Positions 31,846 to 40,029 of a DNA stretch of 64,000 nucleotides are shown piece after piece. The notes below the pieces were generated by a model. The model saw only the letters and a program-made list of their open reading frames with translations. It searched no databases and was not told the origin of the DNA. The stretch covers positions 4,662 through 68,661 of the forward strand of contig CAJUBX010000002.1 of assembly GCA_910585165.1 (NCBI GenBank), given 5' to 3'. Origin of the DNA: an uncultured Oscillibacter sp. (GTDB lineage: Bacteria > Bacillota > Clostridia > Oscillospirales > Oscillospiraceae). The first letter of the stretch is position 1, and each line of letters starts with the position of its first letter. A program made the position numbers and the translations under genes.

Positions 31846-31933
31846 GCGCGAGTGGTGGAATTGGCAGACTCGCTAGATTCAGGTTCTAGTGTCCTTTACG
31901 GACGTGCGGGTTCAAGTCCCGCCTCGCGCACCA
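31846..31933 (+). tRNA. tRNA-Leu (CAG), first copy
   Basis: 88 bases with encoded CCA. Acceptor arms GCGCGAG/CTCGCGC, anticodon stem CTAGA/TCTAG around TTCAGGT (anticodon CAG), long variable arm and T-loop GTTCAAGTCC. Followed by its own terminator. Confidence 0.95.
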
Positions 31934-31939
31934 GGCGAA

Positions 31940-31980
31940 AGGGTCCCGTCTCACCGGGGCGGGACCCTGTTTCGTTTTTG
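31940..31980 (+). terminator. Terminator behind the first tRNA-Leu(CAG)
   Basis: AGGGTCCCG and CGGGACCCT pair and are followed by GTTTCGTTTTTG. It lies between the two CAG copies and should limit transcription of the second one. Confidence 0.75.
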
Positions 31981-32009
31981 CCCGCAGGCTTACAAGTTCA
32001 TACCGATGC

Positions 32010-32097
32010 GCGCGAGTGGTGGAATTGGCAGACTCGCTAGATTCAGGTTCTAGTGTCCTTTACGGACGTGCGGGTTCAAGTCCCGCCTCGCGCACCA
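32010..32097 (+). tRNA. tRNA-Leu (CAG), second identical copy
   Basis: Identical base for base to the copy at 31846-31933, including CCA. No promoter is visible between the preceding terminator and this gene, so expression may depend on read-through. Confidence 0.95.
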
Positions 32098-32138
32098 GAA
32101 AAGAAGGCACGCCGCTGGCGTGTCTTCTTTTCTGGTGC
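32092..32138 (+). terminator. Terminator overlapping the CCA end of the last tRNA
   Basis: A long near-perfect hairpin: the core CACGCC-GCT-GGCGTG is followed by TCTTCTTTTCT, and the U-rich arm pairs with AGAAAAGAAG and the tRNA CACCA end. A second hairpin with arms CCGGCTTTTGCC/GGCAAAAGCCGG follows at about 32143-32170. Confidence 0.7.
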
Positions 32139-32189
32139 CCACCGGCTTTTGCCTCTGGCAAAAGCCGGCCCGCCGGCGCGGGTTTCCTC

Positions 32190-32420
32190 TTACCGGGGCG
32201 GCGCATCCCCCCACCCCGGCGACGGGTCCTCCGCCAGCCCCAGAATATAATCCACACTGGTGTGGTAAAACCGCGCCAGCGCAATGAGCGCTCCGCTGGG
32301 GATATCCAGCCCTCCGCTTTCATAGCGGGAATACGTGGCCTGGGAGACATGAAGCAGCTCTGCCAGCACCCTCTGCGGCAGGTCCCGGTCCTCCCGCAGG
32401 TCCCGCAGCCTCCGGTACAT
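32190..32420 (-). CDS. XRE-family HTH regulator
   Basis: A 76-residue single-domain regulator: MYRRLRDLREDRDLPQRVLA, then the HTH ELLHVSQATYSRYESGGLDI and the tail LIALARFYHTSVDYILGL typical of Cro/CI proteins in Clostridia. I chose the ATG at 32420 (GGAAGGGGGCGAGGG ahead) over upstream in-frame starts. Twin operators lie 47-88 bases upstream, and a small gene is divergent, so it probably controls both. Confidence 0.88.
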   Translation of the reverse strand: MYRRLRDLREDRDLPQRVLAELLHVSQATYSRYESGGLDIPSGALIALARFYHTSVDYILGLAEDPSPGWGDAPPR

Positions 32421-32466
32421 ATCCCTCGCCCCCTTCCTCTCGCCTGCGATGCTTCTCATTTTAGGA

Positions 32467-32508
32467 TATGCGAAAATTGCATATTGCTTTTTATACGAAA
32501 ATCGCATA
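32467..32508. promoter_or_regulatory. Twin operators of the XRE regulator
   Basis: TATGCGAAAATTGCATA (32467-32483) and TATACGAAAATCGCATA (32492-32508) are two 17-bp dyads of the form TATRCGAAAATYGCATA, 25 bp apart centre to centre. They fill the gap between the regulator and the divergent 57-residue gene. Confidence 0.75.
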
Positions 32509-32545
32509 AAATGGGAGGGAGTCAAAGCAAAGGGGGAGAAGCGCA

Positions 32546-32719
32546 TTGCCCAAGGCAGAAAAAGAGGACCGCCCGGTCTGGCGGGTCTGGGTGGACGCCA
32601 AGCGGCGGGTGGTCTCCTTTCACGAGGCCCCGGGCTGCCGTCTTTTGGAGTTCCATAGCTACGAGCTGTTTCAAAGCTGCATTGACCGCTACACGGACCA
32701 GCAGTACCGCTACCAATAA
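32546..32719 (+). CDS. Small 57-residue protein divergent from XRE regulator
   Basis: TTG start at 32546 with AAGGGGGAG in front, TAA at 32717. The protein reads PVWRVWVDAKRRVVSFHEAP, then GCRLLEFHSYELFQSCIDRY and ends TDQQYRYQ. It has a compact alternating pattern of strand, strand and helix and looks like a real folded small protein. I know of no function. The twin operators upstream suggest it is the XRE target. A GC-rich AAAAAAGCCCCGCCGG stretch behind it is too short to call a terminator. Confidence 0.65.
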   Translation: MPKAEKEDRPVWRVWVDAKRRVVSFHEAPGCRLLEFHSYELFQSCIDRYTDQQYRYQ

Positions 32720-32748
32720 AAAGTCCATAAAAAAGCCCCGCCGGACGG

Positions 32749-32776
32749 TTGACAAACGGGAAAAACGTGTTATGAT
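32749..32776 (+). promoter_or_regulatory. Promoter of the T-box / ileS unit
   Basis: TTGACA (32749-32754) and TATGAT (32771-32776) with 16 bases between, directly upstream of the T-box leader. Confidence 0.8.
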
Positions 32777-32782
32777 AAGGTG

Positions 32783-33065
32783 CAACTGAACATTTGGGCG
32801 TGGATGAGGACGAGTAGCCCCTTCGCTCCCCCTCAGAGAGCCGCCGGGAAGGTGCGAGGCGGCGGGGAAGGAGCGGCGAAAATCACCTCGGAGCCTCCTG
32901 CTGAAAGACGAGGCGAGTAGGCAAGGACGTTTGACGGGCGTTACTCCGTCGGCCCGTGGCGGCGGGCTGTGAGGGGCCGTTCCCCGTAAGGGGACGGCAA
33001 AAAGAGTGGTATCGCAGAGCGCAGTACGCGCCCTGTCTCTTGGTAAGAGACAGGGCGCGTTTTTG
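32783..33065 (+). promoter_or_regulatory. T-box riboswitch (isoleucine)
   Basis: The leader has the T-box hallmarks: AGAGAG and GGTGCGAGG elements of Stem I (about 32834-32860), a probable specifier ATC in GCGAAAATCACC (about 32880), and the T-box sequence AGAGTGGTATCGCAG at 33003-33017, whose TGGT pairs with the uncharged ACCA end (discriminator A, as in tRNA-Ile). The terminator stem has 14-bp arms (GCGCCCTGTCTCTT, 33028-33041) and a GTTTTTG tail. Uncharged tRNA-Ile should stabilise the antiterminator and turn on the two genes downstream. Confidence 0.93.
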
Positions 33066-33106
33066 ATTTTCCCCGTGAAAAAATTTCTGAAACAGGAGAT
33101 GATTTC

Positions 33107-33622
33107 ATGTCAGAACCGGTCAAAATTGTCATAGAGAACACCCCGGAGAAATTCCGCTCTATGGCGGAAGCGGCCGTGCCGCCCTTTTTGGAGCTTCTGA
33201 GGCAGCGGAATAAGCTGGAGCAGGAAATCTTTGCCCGCTCTCAGAAGCTCCGGGAGGAGCAGGCCGCGGCGGGCATTTCCCCCTACCAGTCCACGCCTGG
33301 GGACGCCGCGCTGGTCGAGGAATATTTCCGCCGGTATCTGGAGCTGGTCCGGCCCCGGTGTACGGAGAAGCTGCTGAAATGGGGCCCAGCCAGGAGCTAC
33401 GGGAAACCCGCAAAATACGACTACCTCTTTGAACGCCCGGAGCCCACGGTCTATGTGACCATGAAGACGGCCAAGCGGATCGTGGTCTCCACGGAGAATC
33501 CCGTCTCTCATGACTACCGCTACCGCTTTGTCCTGCGGCCCTTCGGGGACGAATGGATGGTGGACGGCGTGGAGTGCGCCTTTGGAAACGAGGAACACTG
33601 GAGCTCCGAGCGCACGCTGTAA
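33107..33622 (+). CDS. Unknown protein between T-box and ileS
   Basis: A 171-residue protein with good start (ACAGGAGATGATTTC before ATG). The first 60 residues are helical and charged; the rest is beta-rich: WGPARSYGKPAKYDYLFERP, TVYVTMKTAKRIVVSTENPV, DYRYRFVLRPFGDEWMVDGV. The second part resembles NTF2-like immunity or inhibitor folds (long curved strands ending in W-x-(I/V)-D-x-V), but this is a weak match. It is transcribed under the isoleucine T-box with ileS 73 bases downstream. I cannot name a function. Confidence 0.75.
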   Translation: MSEPVKIVIENTPEKFRSMAEAAVPPFLELLRQRNKLEQEIFARSQKLREEQAAAGISPYQSTPGDAALVEEYFRRYLELVRPRCTEKLLKWGPARSYGKPAKYDYLFERPEPTVYVTMKTAKRIVVSTENPVSHDYRYRFVLRPFGDEWMVDGVECAFGNEEHWSSERTL

Positions 33623-33695
33623 TATCCCTGGGGACATTCCCCCAAACCCTTCACGGCAGAAAACAAATTGCAATAAACTAAAGGAGTAATACAAA

Positions 33696-36455
33696 ATGGA
33701 CTACAACAAGACCATTAACCTGCCGAAGACGGACTTCCCCATGCGGGCGGGCCTGCCCAAACGGGAGCCGGAGATGCTCCGGCGCTGGGAGGAGGAGGAC
33801 CTCTACCACGAGCTTCTCAAGAAGAACGAGGGCAAGCCCCTGTTCAGCCTCCACGACGGCCCTCCGTTCTCCAACGGGTCCATTCACATGGGCACCGCCA
33901 TGAACAAGGCCATCAAGGACATCATCACCCGGTCCTACGCCATGCGGGGCTATTACACCCCCTATATCCCCGGCTGGGACAACCACGGCATGCCCATCGA
34001 GTCCGCCATCATCAAGGAAAACAAGCTCAACCGCAAGGCCATGTCCATCCCCGAGTTCCGCTCCGCCTGCCGCGACTTCGCCGCCCACTATGTGAACGTG
34101 CAGCGGGACGCCTTCAAGCGCATCGGCGTGGTGGGGGACTGGGACCATCCCTACCTCACCATGGACCCCGGCTTTGAGGCCGAGGAGGTGAAGGTCTTCG
34201 GGGCCATGTACAAGAAGGGCTATATCTACAAGGGCCTCAAGCCCGTGTACTGGTGCCCCCACGACGAGACCGCCCTGGCGGAGGCCGAGATCGAGTACCA
34301 GGACGACCCCTGCACCACCGTCTATGTGAAGTTCCCCATGCACGACGGCCTGGGCAGGCTCCCCGCCTACGATAAGAGCAAGCTCTTCTTCGTCATCTGG
34401 ACCACGACGATCTGGACCCTCCCGGGGAACCTGGCCATCGCCCTGCACCCCTCCGAGAGCTACGCCGTGGTGAAGGCCCCGAACGGCGAGCACTATATCA
34501 TGGCGGAGGCCCTGGCGGACAAGGTGATGAAGCTGGGCGGCTTTGACAGCTGGGAAATTGCCGAGACCCACCCGGGCAGCTTCTTCGAGAACATGCTGGC
34601 AAGCCACCCCTTCCTGCCCAAGACCTCCCGCCTGCTGCTGGCGGATTACGTCACCATGGACTCCGGCACCGGCTGCGTCCACACCGCCCCGGGCTTCGGC
34701 GCGGACGACTACCAGACCTGCCGCCGCTACGGCATGGAGATGGTGGTCCCCGTGGACGACCAGGGCCGCCACACCGACTATGCCGGGAAGTACGCCGGGC
34801 TCACCACCGACGAATCGAACCCCGTCATTCTGAACGATATGAAGGAGAGCGGCATGCTCTTCGCCTCGGAGGACATCGTCCACAGCTATCCCCACTGCTG
34901 GCGCTGCAAGAGCCCCATCATCTTCCGGGCCACTCCCCAGTGGTTCTGCTCCGTGGACTCCTTCAAGGAGGAGGCCATTGCCGCCGCCGACGAGGTCCGC
35001 TGGGTGCCCAAGTGGGGCATTGACCGGATGAAGTCCATGATCCGGGAGCGGGCCGACTGGTGCATCAGCCGCCAGCGCCGCTGGGGCCTGCCCATCCCCG
35101 TGGTCTACTGCAAGGACTGCGGCAAGCCCGTGGTAACGGACGAAAGCATCGCGGCCATCTCCAAGCTCTTCGCGGCGGAGGGCTCCAACGCCTGGTTCGC
35201 CAGGGAGGCGGAGGAGATTCTGCCCCAGGGCTTCGCCTGCCCCCACTGCGGCAAGTCCTCCGGCTTTGAGAAGGAGACGGACACCCTGGACGGCTGGTTC
35301 GACTCCGGCTCCACCCACTACGCCGCCATGAAGAAGGACCAGGGCTTCTGGCCCGCCACCATGTATATGGAGGGCCTGGACCAGTACCGCGGCTGGTTCC
35401 AGAGCTCCCTGCTCACCGCCGTGGGAGCCTTCGGCAAGGGCGCGCCCTTCAAGGAGTGCGTCACCCACGGCTGGACCGTGGACGGCGAGGGCAAGGCCAT
35501 GCACAAGTCCGCCGGAAACGGCATGGACCCCGCCGAGGTCATCGACCAGTACGGCGCGGACATCCTCCGGCTCTGGGCGGCGAATACGGACTACCACGCC
35601 GACGTGCGCTGCTCCCACGAGATTTTCAAGCAGCTGAGCCAGAACTACCTGAAGTTCCGCAACACCGCCCGGTACTGCCTGGGGAACCTGGACGGCTTTG
35701 ACCCCGGCCGCCTCACCCCTCCCGGCGAGATGGAGGAGCTGGACCGCTGGGCCGTCACGAAGCTGAACGCCCTGATGGAAAAGTGTTTTGCCGCCTACGA
35801 TGAGTATGAGTTCCTGGCGGCCACCCACGCGGTGAACGATTTCTGCGTGGTGGACATGTCCAACTTCTACCTGGACGTGATCAAGGACCGGCTCTACTGC
35901 GACGAGAAGGACGGAGCTCTCCGCCGCAGCGCCCAGACCGCCCTGTACCTGATTCTGGATACCATGACCCGCATCATGGCCCCCATCCTCTGCTTCACCT
36001 GCGACGAAATCTGGCAGGCCATGCCCCACCGGGAGGGGGACGATCCCCGGAACGTCCTCTTTAACGACATGCACCGGCCCTTTGCGGACTACGCCCTGGA
36101 CGGCGAGGCCATGGAACGCTGGGCCGTCATCGAGGCGGCTCGGGACAAGGTGAACGCCGCCCTGGAGACCGCCCGGGCGGAGAAAAAAATCGGCAAGAGC
36201 CTGGAGGCCGCCGTGGTCCTCACCGTACCGGAGGCGGAGAACTGGCTGGCGGACCTGCCGGAGCTGGCGGACCTTCTGATCGTCTCCCAGGCGGAGGTCA
36301 AAACCGGAACCGCCCCTGCCGTGGAGATCTCCAAGGCCCAGGGCCAGAAGTGCCAGCGCTGCTGGAAGGTGCTGCCCAGCGTGGGCTCCGATTCCGAGCA
36401 CCCCACCCTCTGCCCCCGCTGCGCCGCGGCGGTGCGGAACCTGCCCCGGTTCTGA
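33696..36455 (+). CDS. ileS: Isoleucine--tRNA ligase
   Basis: The 919-residue class I synthetase charges tRNA-Ile with isoleucine. HIGH box: H64-M-G-T in FSNGSIHMGTA. Signature loop: M602-H-K-S in GKAMHKSAGN, a His variant of KMSKS. The CP1 editing domain shows WTTTIWTLPGNLAIALHP. The C-terminal zinc site has C886-x2-C889 (CQRC) and C906-x2-C909 (CPRC), as in bacterial-type IleRS. The ATG at 33696 follows AAAGGAG. Expression is governed by the T-box at 32783. Confidence 0.97.
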   Translation: MDYNKTINLPKTDFPMRAGLPKREPEMLRRWEEEDLYHELLKKNEGKPLFSLHDGPPFSNGSIHMGTAMNKAIKDIITRSYAMRGYYTPYIPGWDNHGMPIESAIIKENKLNRKAMSIPEFRSACRDFAAHYVNVQRDAFKRIGVVGDWDHPYLTMDPGFEAEEVKVFGAMYKKGYIYKGLKPVYWCPHDETALAEAEIEYQDDPCTTVYVKFPMHDGLGRLPAYDKSKLFFVIWTTTIWTLPGNLAIALHPSESYAVVKAPNGEHYIMAEALADKVMKLGGFDSWEIAETHPGSFFENMLASHPFLPKTSRLLLADYVTMDSGTGCVHTAPGFGADDYQTCRRYGMEMVVPVDDQGRHTDYAGKYAGLTTDESNPVILNDMKESGMLFASEDIVHSYPHCWRCKSPIIFRATPQWFCSVDSFKEEAIAAADEVRWVPKWGIDRMKSMIRERADWCISRQRRWGLPIPVVYCKDCGKPVVTDESIAAISKLFAAEGSNAWFAREAEEILPQGFACPHCGKSSGFEKETDTLDGWFDSGSTHYAAMKKDQGFWPATMYMEGLDQYRGWFQSSLLTAVGAFGKGAPFKECVTHGWTVDGEGKAMHKSAGNGMDPAEVIDQYGADILRLWAANTDYHADVRCSHEIFKQLSQNYLKFRNTARYCLGNLDGFDPGRLTPPGEMEELDRWAVTKLNALMEKCFAAYDEYEFLAATHAVNDFCVVDMSNFYLDVIKDRLYCDEKDGALRRSAQTALYLILDTMTRIMAPILCFTCDEIWQAMPHREGDDPRNVLFNDMHRPFADYALDGEAMERWAVIEAARDKVNAALETARAEKKIGKSLEAAVVLTVPEAENWLADLPELADLLIVSQAEVKTGTAPAVEISKAQGQKCQRCWKVLPSVGSDSEHPTLCPRCAAAVRNLPRF

Positions 36456-36475
36456 ACGCTGAAGAAAGACCAACA

Positions 36476-36509
36476 GGGAAGCCCCGCCGGAACGGCGGGG
36501 CTTCCCCTT
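36476..36509 (+). terminator. Terminator behind ileS
   Basis: Perfect 14-bp arms (GGGAAGCCCCGCCG and complement) with a 3-base loop and CTTTCTC after. It also closes the convergent ferredoxin gene. Confidence 0.8.
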
Positions 36510-36511
36510 TC

Positions 36512-36694
36512 TCACTTTGAAATGGAAATCGCGTTCACCGGGCAGCCGTTGGCGGCGTCCCGGACCCGGGGACTCTTCCCCTCCGGCTGGGCGATGACGC
36601 GGGAGGCGCTTCCTTCCAGGCGGAAGACCTCCGGCGCGGCGTAGGCGCACATGCCGCAGGCGATGCAGCGCCCGGCGTCTACAGAAACAGTCAT
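36512..36694 (-). CDS. Single-cluster 4Fe-4S ferredoxin
   Basis: A 60-residue protein beginning MTVSVDAGRCIACGMCAYAA: C10-x2-C13-x2-C16, then CPVNAI near the C-terminus supplies the fourth cysteine and the usual Pro. It is a monocluster ferredoxin (electron carrier, cytoplasm). The ATG at 36694 has AAAGGAGG; a longer in-frame start at 36802 is not supported by a site. Confidence 0.9.
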   Translation of the reverse strand: MTVSVDAGRCIACGMCAYAAPEVFRLEGSASRVIAQPEGKSPRVRDAANGCPVNAISISK

Positions 36695-36784
36695 GGGCCG
36701 GCCTCCTTTTTCGTTCTCCCCTCCATCATAACCCCGGCGGGGCGGTTTGTCCAGCCTGGAAAATCCAGGGGCCGCCGCCGGATT

Positions 36785-36830
36785 TTGTTCACGATTTGTC
36801 ATTTACTTTCTTTCCGGTTTGTGCTATGGT
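36785..36830 (+). promoter_or_regulatory. Promoter of the NAGPA/SLH gene, shared layout with the gene at 45369
   Basis: TTGTTCACGATTTGT (36785-36799) is followed by TATGGT (36825-36830), the first T of the motif being 40 bases from TATGGT. The same motif with the same 40-base distance precedes the other SLH gene. A poor -35 (TTTACT, 36802-36807) with 17-base spacing fits a promoter that needs an activator. Confidence 0.5.
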
Positions 36831-36871
36831 GGAAGATATTCGATTTGCCCTGTACAAGATGGAGGACCTCT

Positions 36872-39800
36872 ATGAAACGAATCTTTCCCAGAGCGCTTTC
36901 CCTGCTTCTGACCCTCTCCCTGCTGGCGGCGCTGGCGGTCCCGGCCCTGGCCTCGGAGGCCATGGGGGACGATCTCATCTTCACGGATACCCTGCTGAAC
37001 CAGGGGACCCAGCTCTCCGCCAACGTCTTTTGGAGTACCGCCAGCTCCGACTACCGGCGGGAAAACCTGATTACATACACGCCCAACGCCTCCGTCACCC
37101 CCATCGTCACCTACGGCGGGGCGCTGACGGACCGCAGCTCCGTCTCCAGCACCGCCCGGGCCCTGGAGGAGCAGGGCTGGCGGGTGGTGGCCGGAATCAA
37201 CGGTGATTTTTACAACGTGACCAACGGCCTGCCCATCGGCATGGTGGTCACGGGGGGACGGCTCCGCTCCAGCGACGGAGGGTTTCACGCCATCGGCTTC
37301 CACGCTGACGGAACCGCCGTCCTGGGCAGGCCCGGATTGTCCATTACCGCCGCCTACACCGCCCCGGACGGCTCCGGCGAGCCCCTCTACGGCGAGGCGG
37401 GGGAGCCCCTTTACGACGAGCTGGGCAATCCCCTTACCAGCGGCACGGGGCTGCCGGTGGACAAGTCCCTGGTTATCGCCGCCTTCAACAAGGCCCGGAC
37501 GGAAAAGGGCGTATACCTCTATACCTACGATTTTAACGCCGCCCGCACCACCGGCACCACCCAGCCCGGCGTGGATGTAATCTGCTCCATTCAGGAGGGG
37601 AATTTCGCCCTGGGCGAGGACACCACTCTGGTGGTGGAGCGGGTGGCGGAGGGGCAGTCCCCTCCCGTGCTGGGGCCCGGCCAGGCGGTCCTCACCGCCA
37701 ACGCCCAGGCCGGGGAGGAGACGCTGAACGCCCTGCGGTCCATTCCCGCCGGGACCGCCGTCCGCGTGTCCGTCACCCCCTCCGCTCCCGGCTGGGACGG
37801 CGTGCAGTATGCCGTAGGCAGCCTCTACTCCCTGGTTGAAAACGGGGTCCCGGCCTCCGGCCTCCCCGCCGGGGCCGCCCCCCGCACCGCCGTGGGCCAG
37901 CGGTACGACGGCAGCTTGATTTTCTACACCATCGACGGGCGGAAGGCCGGGCATTCCATCGGCGCCAGCCTGGACCAGGTGGCCCGGCGGCTTATCGAGC
38001 TGGGCTGCGTCACCGCGCTGTGCCTGGACGGCGGCGGGTCCACCACCCTGACCGCCACCTGGCCCACGGATACCGCCGCAAAGCGGATCAACTCCCCCTC
38101 CGACCGGACGGAGCGGTCCGTATCCAACCATATTTTCCTGGTGGCCTCCAGCCGCCCCACCGGGGAGCTGAGCCATTTCCATGTCAGCGCCGACAACGCC
38201 TATGTTCTGGCGGGCAGCACCGCGGAGATTTCCGCCGCCGCCCTGGACACCAGCTTCATCCCCATGACCCAGTCCTATGACCTCTCCGCCTCCGCCGGAA
38301 TCCTGGAGGGCAATGTGCTGACCACTCCCCTGGAGGGCGGGGATATCACCGTCACCGCCCAGGGCGGCGGCGCGCAGGGCTCCGCCGTGGTCCACGCCGT
38401 GGCCGCGCCGGATGCGGTGGCGGTGCGGAACGAACGCAACGCCATTATCACCGAGCTTGCCGCCGCTCCCGGAACCTCCGTCCAGCTTCACGGCTCCGCC
38501 GCCTATAAGCACCTGCCCCTCAAGGCGGACCCGGCGGCCTTTTCCTGGGAGCTGGAGGGGGACGTGGGCTCCATTGACCAGACGGGCCTTTTCACCGCCA
38601 CCGCCCCGGGGACGGGGAAGATCACCGTTTCCGCCGGAACCCAGAGCATGTCCATCGCCGTGACGGTCTCTGCCCGGCATCTGGAAACCCTGGAGGATTT
38701 CGAGGGCGAGACCACCATCTTCCGGGGCTCCGGGGAGCGCGCCTCCTTCAGCCTGAACCGGGACGGGAACTATGTCCGCTTCGGCAGCGGCTCCGGCAGG
38801 CTGGAGTATGACCTTGCCGAGGGCCCCGCCCGCTGGAACGCCACGTCCCAGCCCGCCGTGCTGGGCGCTCCCTATACCGGGCTGAACCTGTGGGTGGACA
38901 GCAACGGCTCCGGCAATACCCTGTCCCTACTCTGGAGCTCCGGCGGGGAGGAGATTCAGGTCCTGCCCCTGACCACCCTGGACGTGTCCGGCTGGAAGCA
39001 GGTCAGCGTAAACGGCCTTGCTCCGGGCACGGTCATCCGGGGCCTGGAGATCAGCGGCACGGGCACGGGAACCATCTATCTGGACCAGGTGACCGCCACC
39101 TTTGACGGCATCGTGGACAGCGCTGCCCCGGCAATCTCGGCGGAGCTGGACCAGGCGTCCTGGACCGTCGCCGGCTCCATTGCCGACGACGTGGACGGCG
39201 TTCTCCCGGCGGAGGACGTGACCGTTACCTTCAACGGCTCGCCCTTGGGGGAGTATGATCCTTCCACCGGCCGCTTCACCGTATCCCTCCCGGAGGACGG
39301 CGGGCAGATGGGCCGGGTCACGGTTACCGCCCGGGACGCCTCCGGCAACATCGGCCGCAGCTCCGTGGACGTTCCGGCCTCCGGCCCGGAGCGCCGCTTT
39401 ACGGACACCGCCGAATACTGGGGGGCGGACTACTGCGACTTCCTGTACGATAACGGCATTTCCAAAGGCTATGCCGACGGGACCTTCCGTCCCGACCAGC
39501 TTCTCACCCGGCTGGACTTCGCCGTCATGCTGTACAACGCCCTGGCCGGAACGGGGCGGCTGGACCCGGCGAAATACGCCGGGACGGCGCTGCCCTTCGC
39601 GGACCTGGACCAGCTTCCTGAGTACGCCCTTCCCGCCGTCCGGGCGCTGTACGCCGAGGGCATCGCCGCCGGCTCCCAGGGAAAGGACGGGAAGCTGCGC
39701 TTCAACCCCGCCGGGAACCTGACCCGGGCCCAGGCGGCGGCCATGATCGGCCGGAGCCAGGAAAAGGGCTACGCCCTGGCGGAGCTGAGCTTTACCGACG

Positions 39801-39946
39801 CGGCGCAGATTCCCGGATACGCCGCCTTCTATATCCAAACCATGGCGGCCCAGGGAATTCTCGGCGGCTACGCCGACGGCACTTTCCGCCCCCAGGCCAA
39901 CATCACCCGGGGGCAGATGGCGAAAATCCTGTACACCCTTTTGTGA
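36872..39946 (+). CDS. Secreted phosphodiester glycosidase (NAGPA domain) with SLH anchor
   Basis: 1024 residues from the ATG at 36872 (GGAGG ahead). Residues 1-28 are a signal peptide (KRIFPRALSLLLTLSLLAAL, then VPALASEA). A NAGPA/phosphodiester-glycosidase domain spans about 60-425: VVAGINGDFYNVTNGLPIGM and TALCLDGGGSTTL are its hallmarks. Ig-like and other beta domains fill about 430-820 (a DxxSxxDxTGxFTATAPGTGK Big2-like unit among them). Three SLH repeats end the protein (FADTxxYWGADYCDFLYDNG..., FADLDQLPEYALPAV..., FTDAAQIPGYAAFYIQT...). It should act on glycans at the cell surface. Substrate unknown. Confidence 0.9.
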   Translation: MKRIFPRALSLLLTLSLLAALAVPALASEAMGDDLIFTDTLLNQGTQLSANVFWSTASSDYRRENLITYTPNASVTPIVTYGGALTDRSSVSSTARALEEQGWRVVAGINGDFYNVTNGLPIGMVVTGGRLRSSDGGFHAIGFHADGTAVLGRPGLSITAAYTAPDGSGEPLYGEAGEPLYDELGNPLTSGTGLPVDKSLVIAAFNKARTEKGVYLYTYDFNAARTTGTTQPGVDVICSIQEGNFALGEDTTLVVERVAEGQSPPVLGPGQAVLTANAQAGEETLNALRSIPAGTAVRVSVTPSAPGWDGVQYAVGSLYSLVENGVPASGLPAGAAPRTAVGQRYDGSLIFYTIDGRKAGHSIGASLDQVARRLIELGCVTALCLDGGGSTTLTATWPTDTAAKRINSPSDRTERSVSNHIFLVASSRPTGELSHFHVSADNAYVLAGSTAEISAAALDTSFIPMTQSYDLSASAGILEGNVLTTPLEGGDITVTAQGGGAQGSAVVHAVAAPDAVAVRNERNAIITELAAAPGTSVQLHGSAAYKHLPLKADPAAFSWELEGDVGSIDQTGLFTATAPGTGKITVSAGTQSMSIAVTVSARHLETLEDFEGETTIFRGSGERASFSLNRDGNYVRFGSGSGRLEYDLAEGPARWNATSQPAVLGAPYTGLNLWVDSNGSGNTLSLLWSSGGEEIQVLPLTTLDVSGWKQVSVNGLAPGTVIRGLEISGTGTGTIYLDQVTATFDGIVDSAAPAISAELDQASWTVAGSIADDVDGVLPAEDVTVTFNGSPLGEYDPSTGRFTVSLPEDGGQMGRVTVTARDASGNIGRSSVDVPASGPERRFTDTAEYWGADYCDFLYDNGISKGYADGTFRPDQLLTRLDFAVMLYNALAGTGRLDPAKYAGTALPFADLDQLPEYALPAVRALYAEGIAAGSQGKDGKLRFNPAGNLTRAQAAAMIGRSQEKGYALAELSFTDAAQIPGYAAFYIQTMAAQGILGGYADGTFRPQANITRGQMAKILYTLL

Positions 39947-39953
39947 GAATGCG

Positions 39954-40022
39954 AAACGGCCTGCCGCAAAAAGCGGCGGGCCGTTTTTTGGCCGCCTCCC
40001 GGCGATTCCCGCCGGGAGGCGG
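39954..40022. terminator. Two hairpins between convergent SLH gene and tex
   Basis: The first stem (AACGGCCTGCCGC / GCGGCGGGCCGTT) ends in TTTTTTGG and terminates the SLH gene. The second (CCGCCTCCCGGC / GCCGGGAGGCGG, 39992-40022) is a perfect 12-bp stem before the tex stop and can end tex leftward. Confidence 0.8.
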
Positions 40023-40029
40023 CAGCTTC

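Noticed and set aside
32783..33065. RNase P RNA
   Set aside because: The GGCGG-rich stems at first suggest it, but the AGAGTGGTATCGCAG T-box, an Ile specifier and the ileS gene downstream identify a T-box leader.
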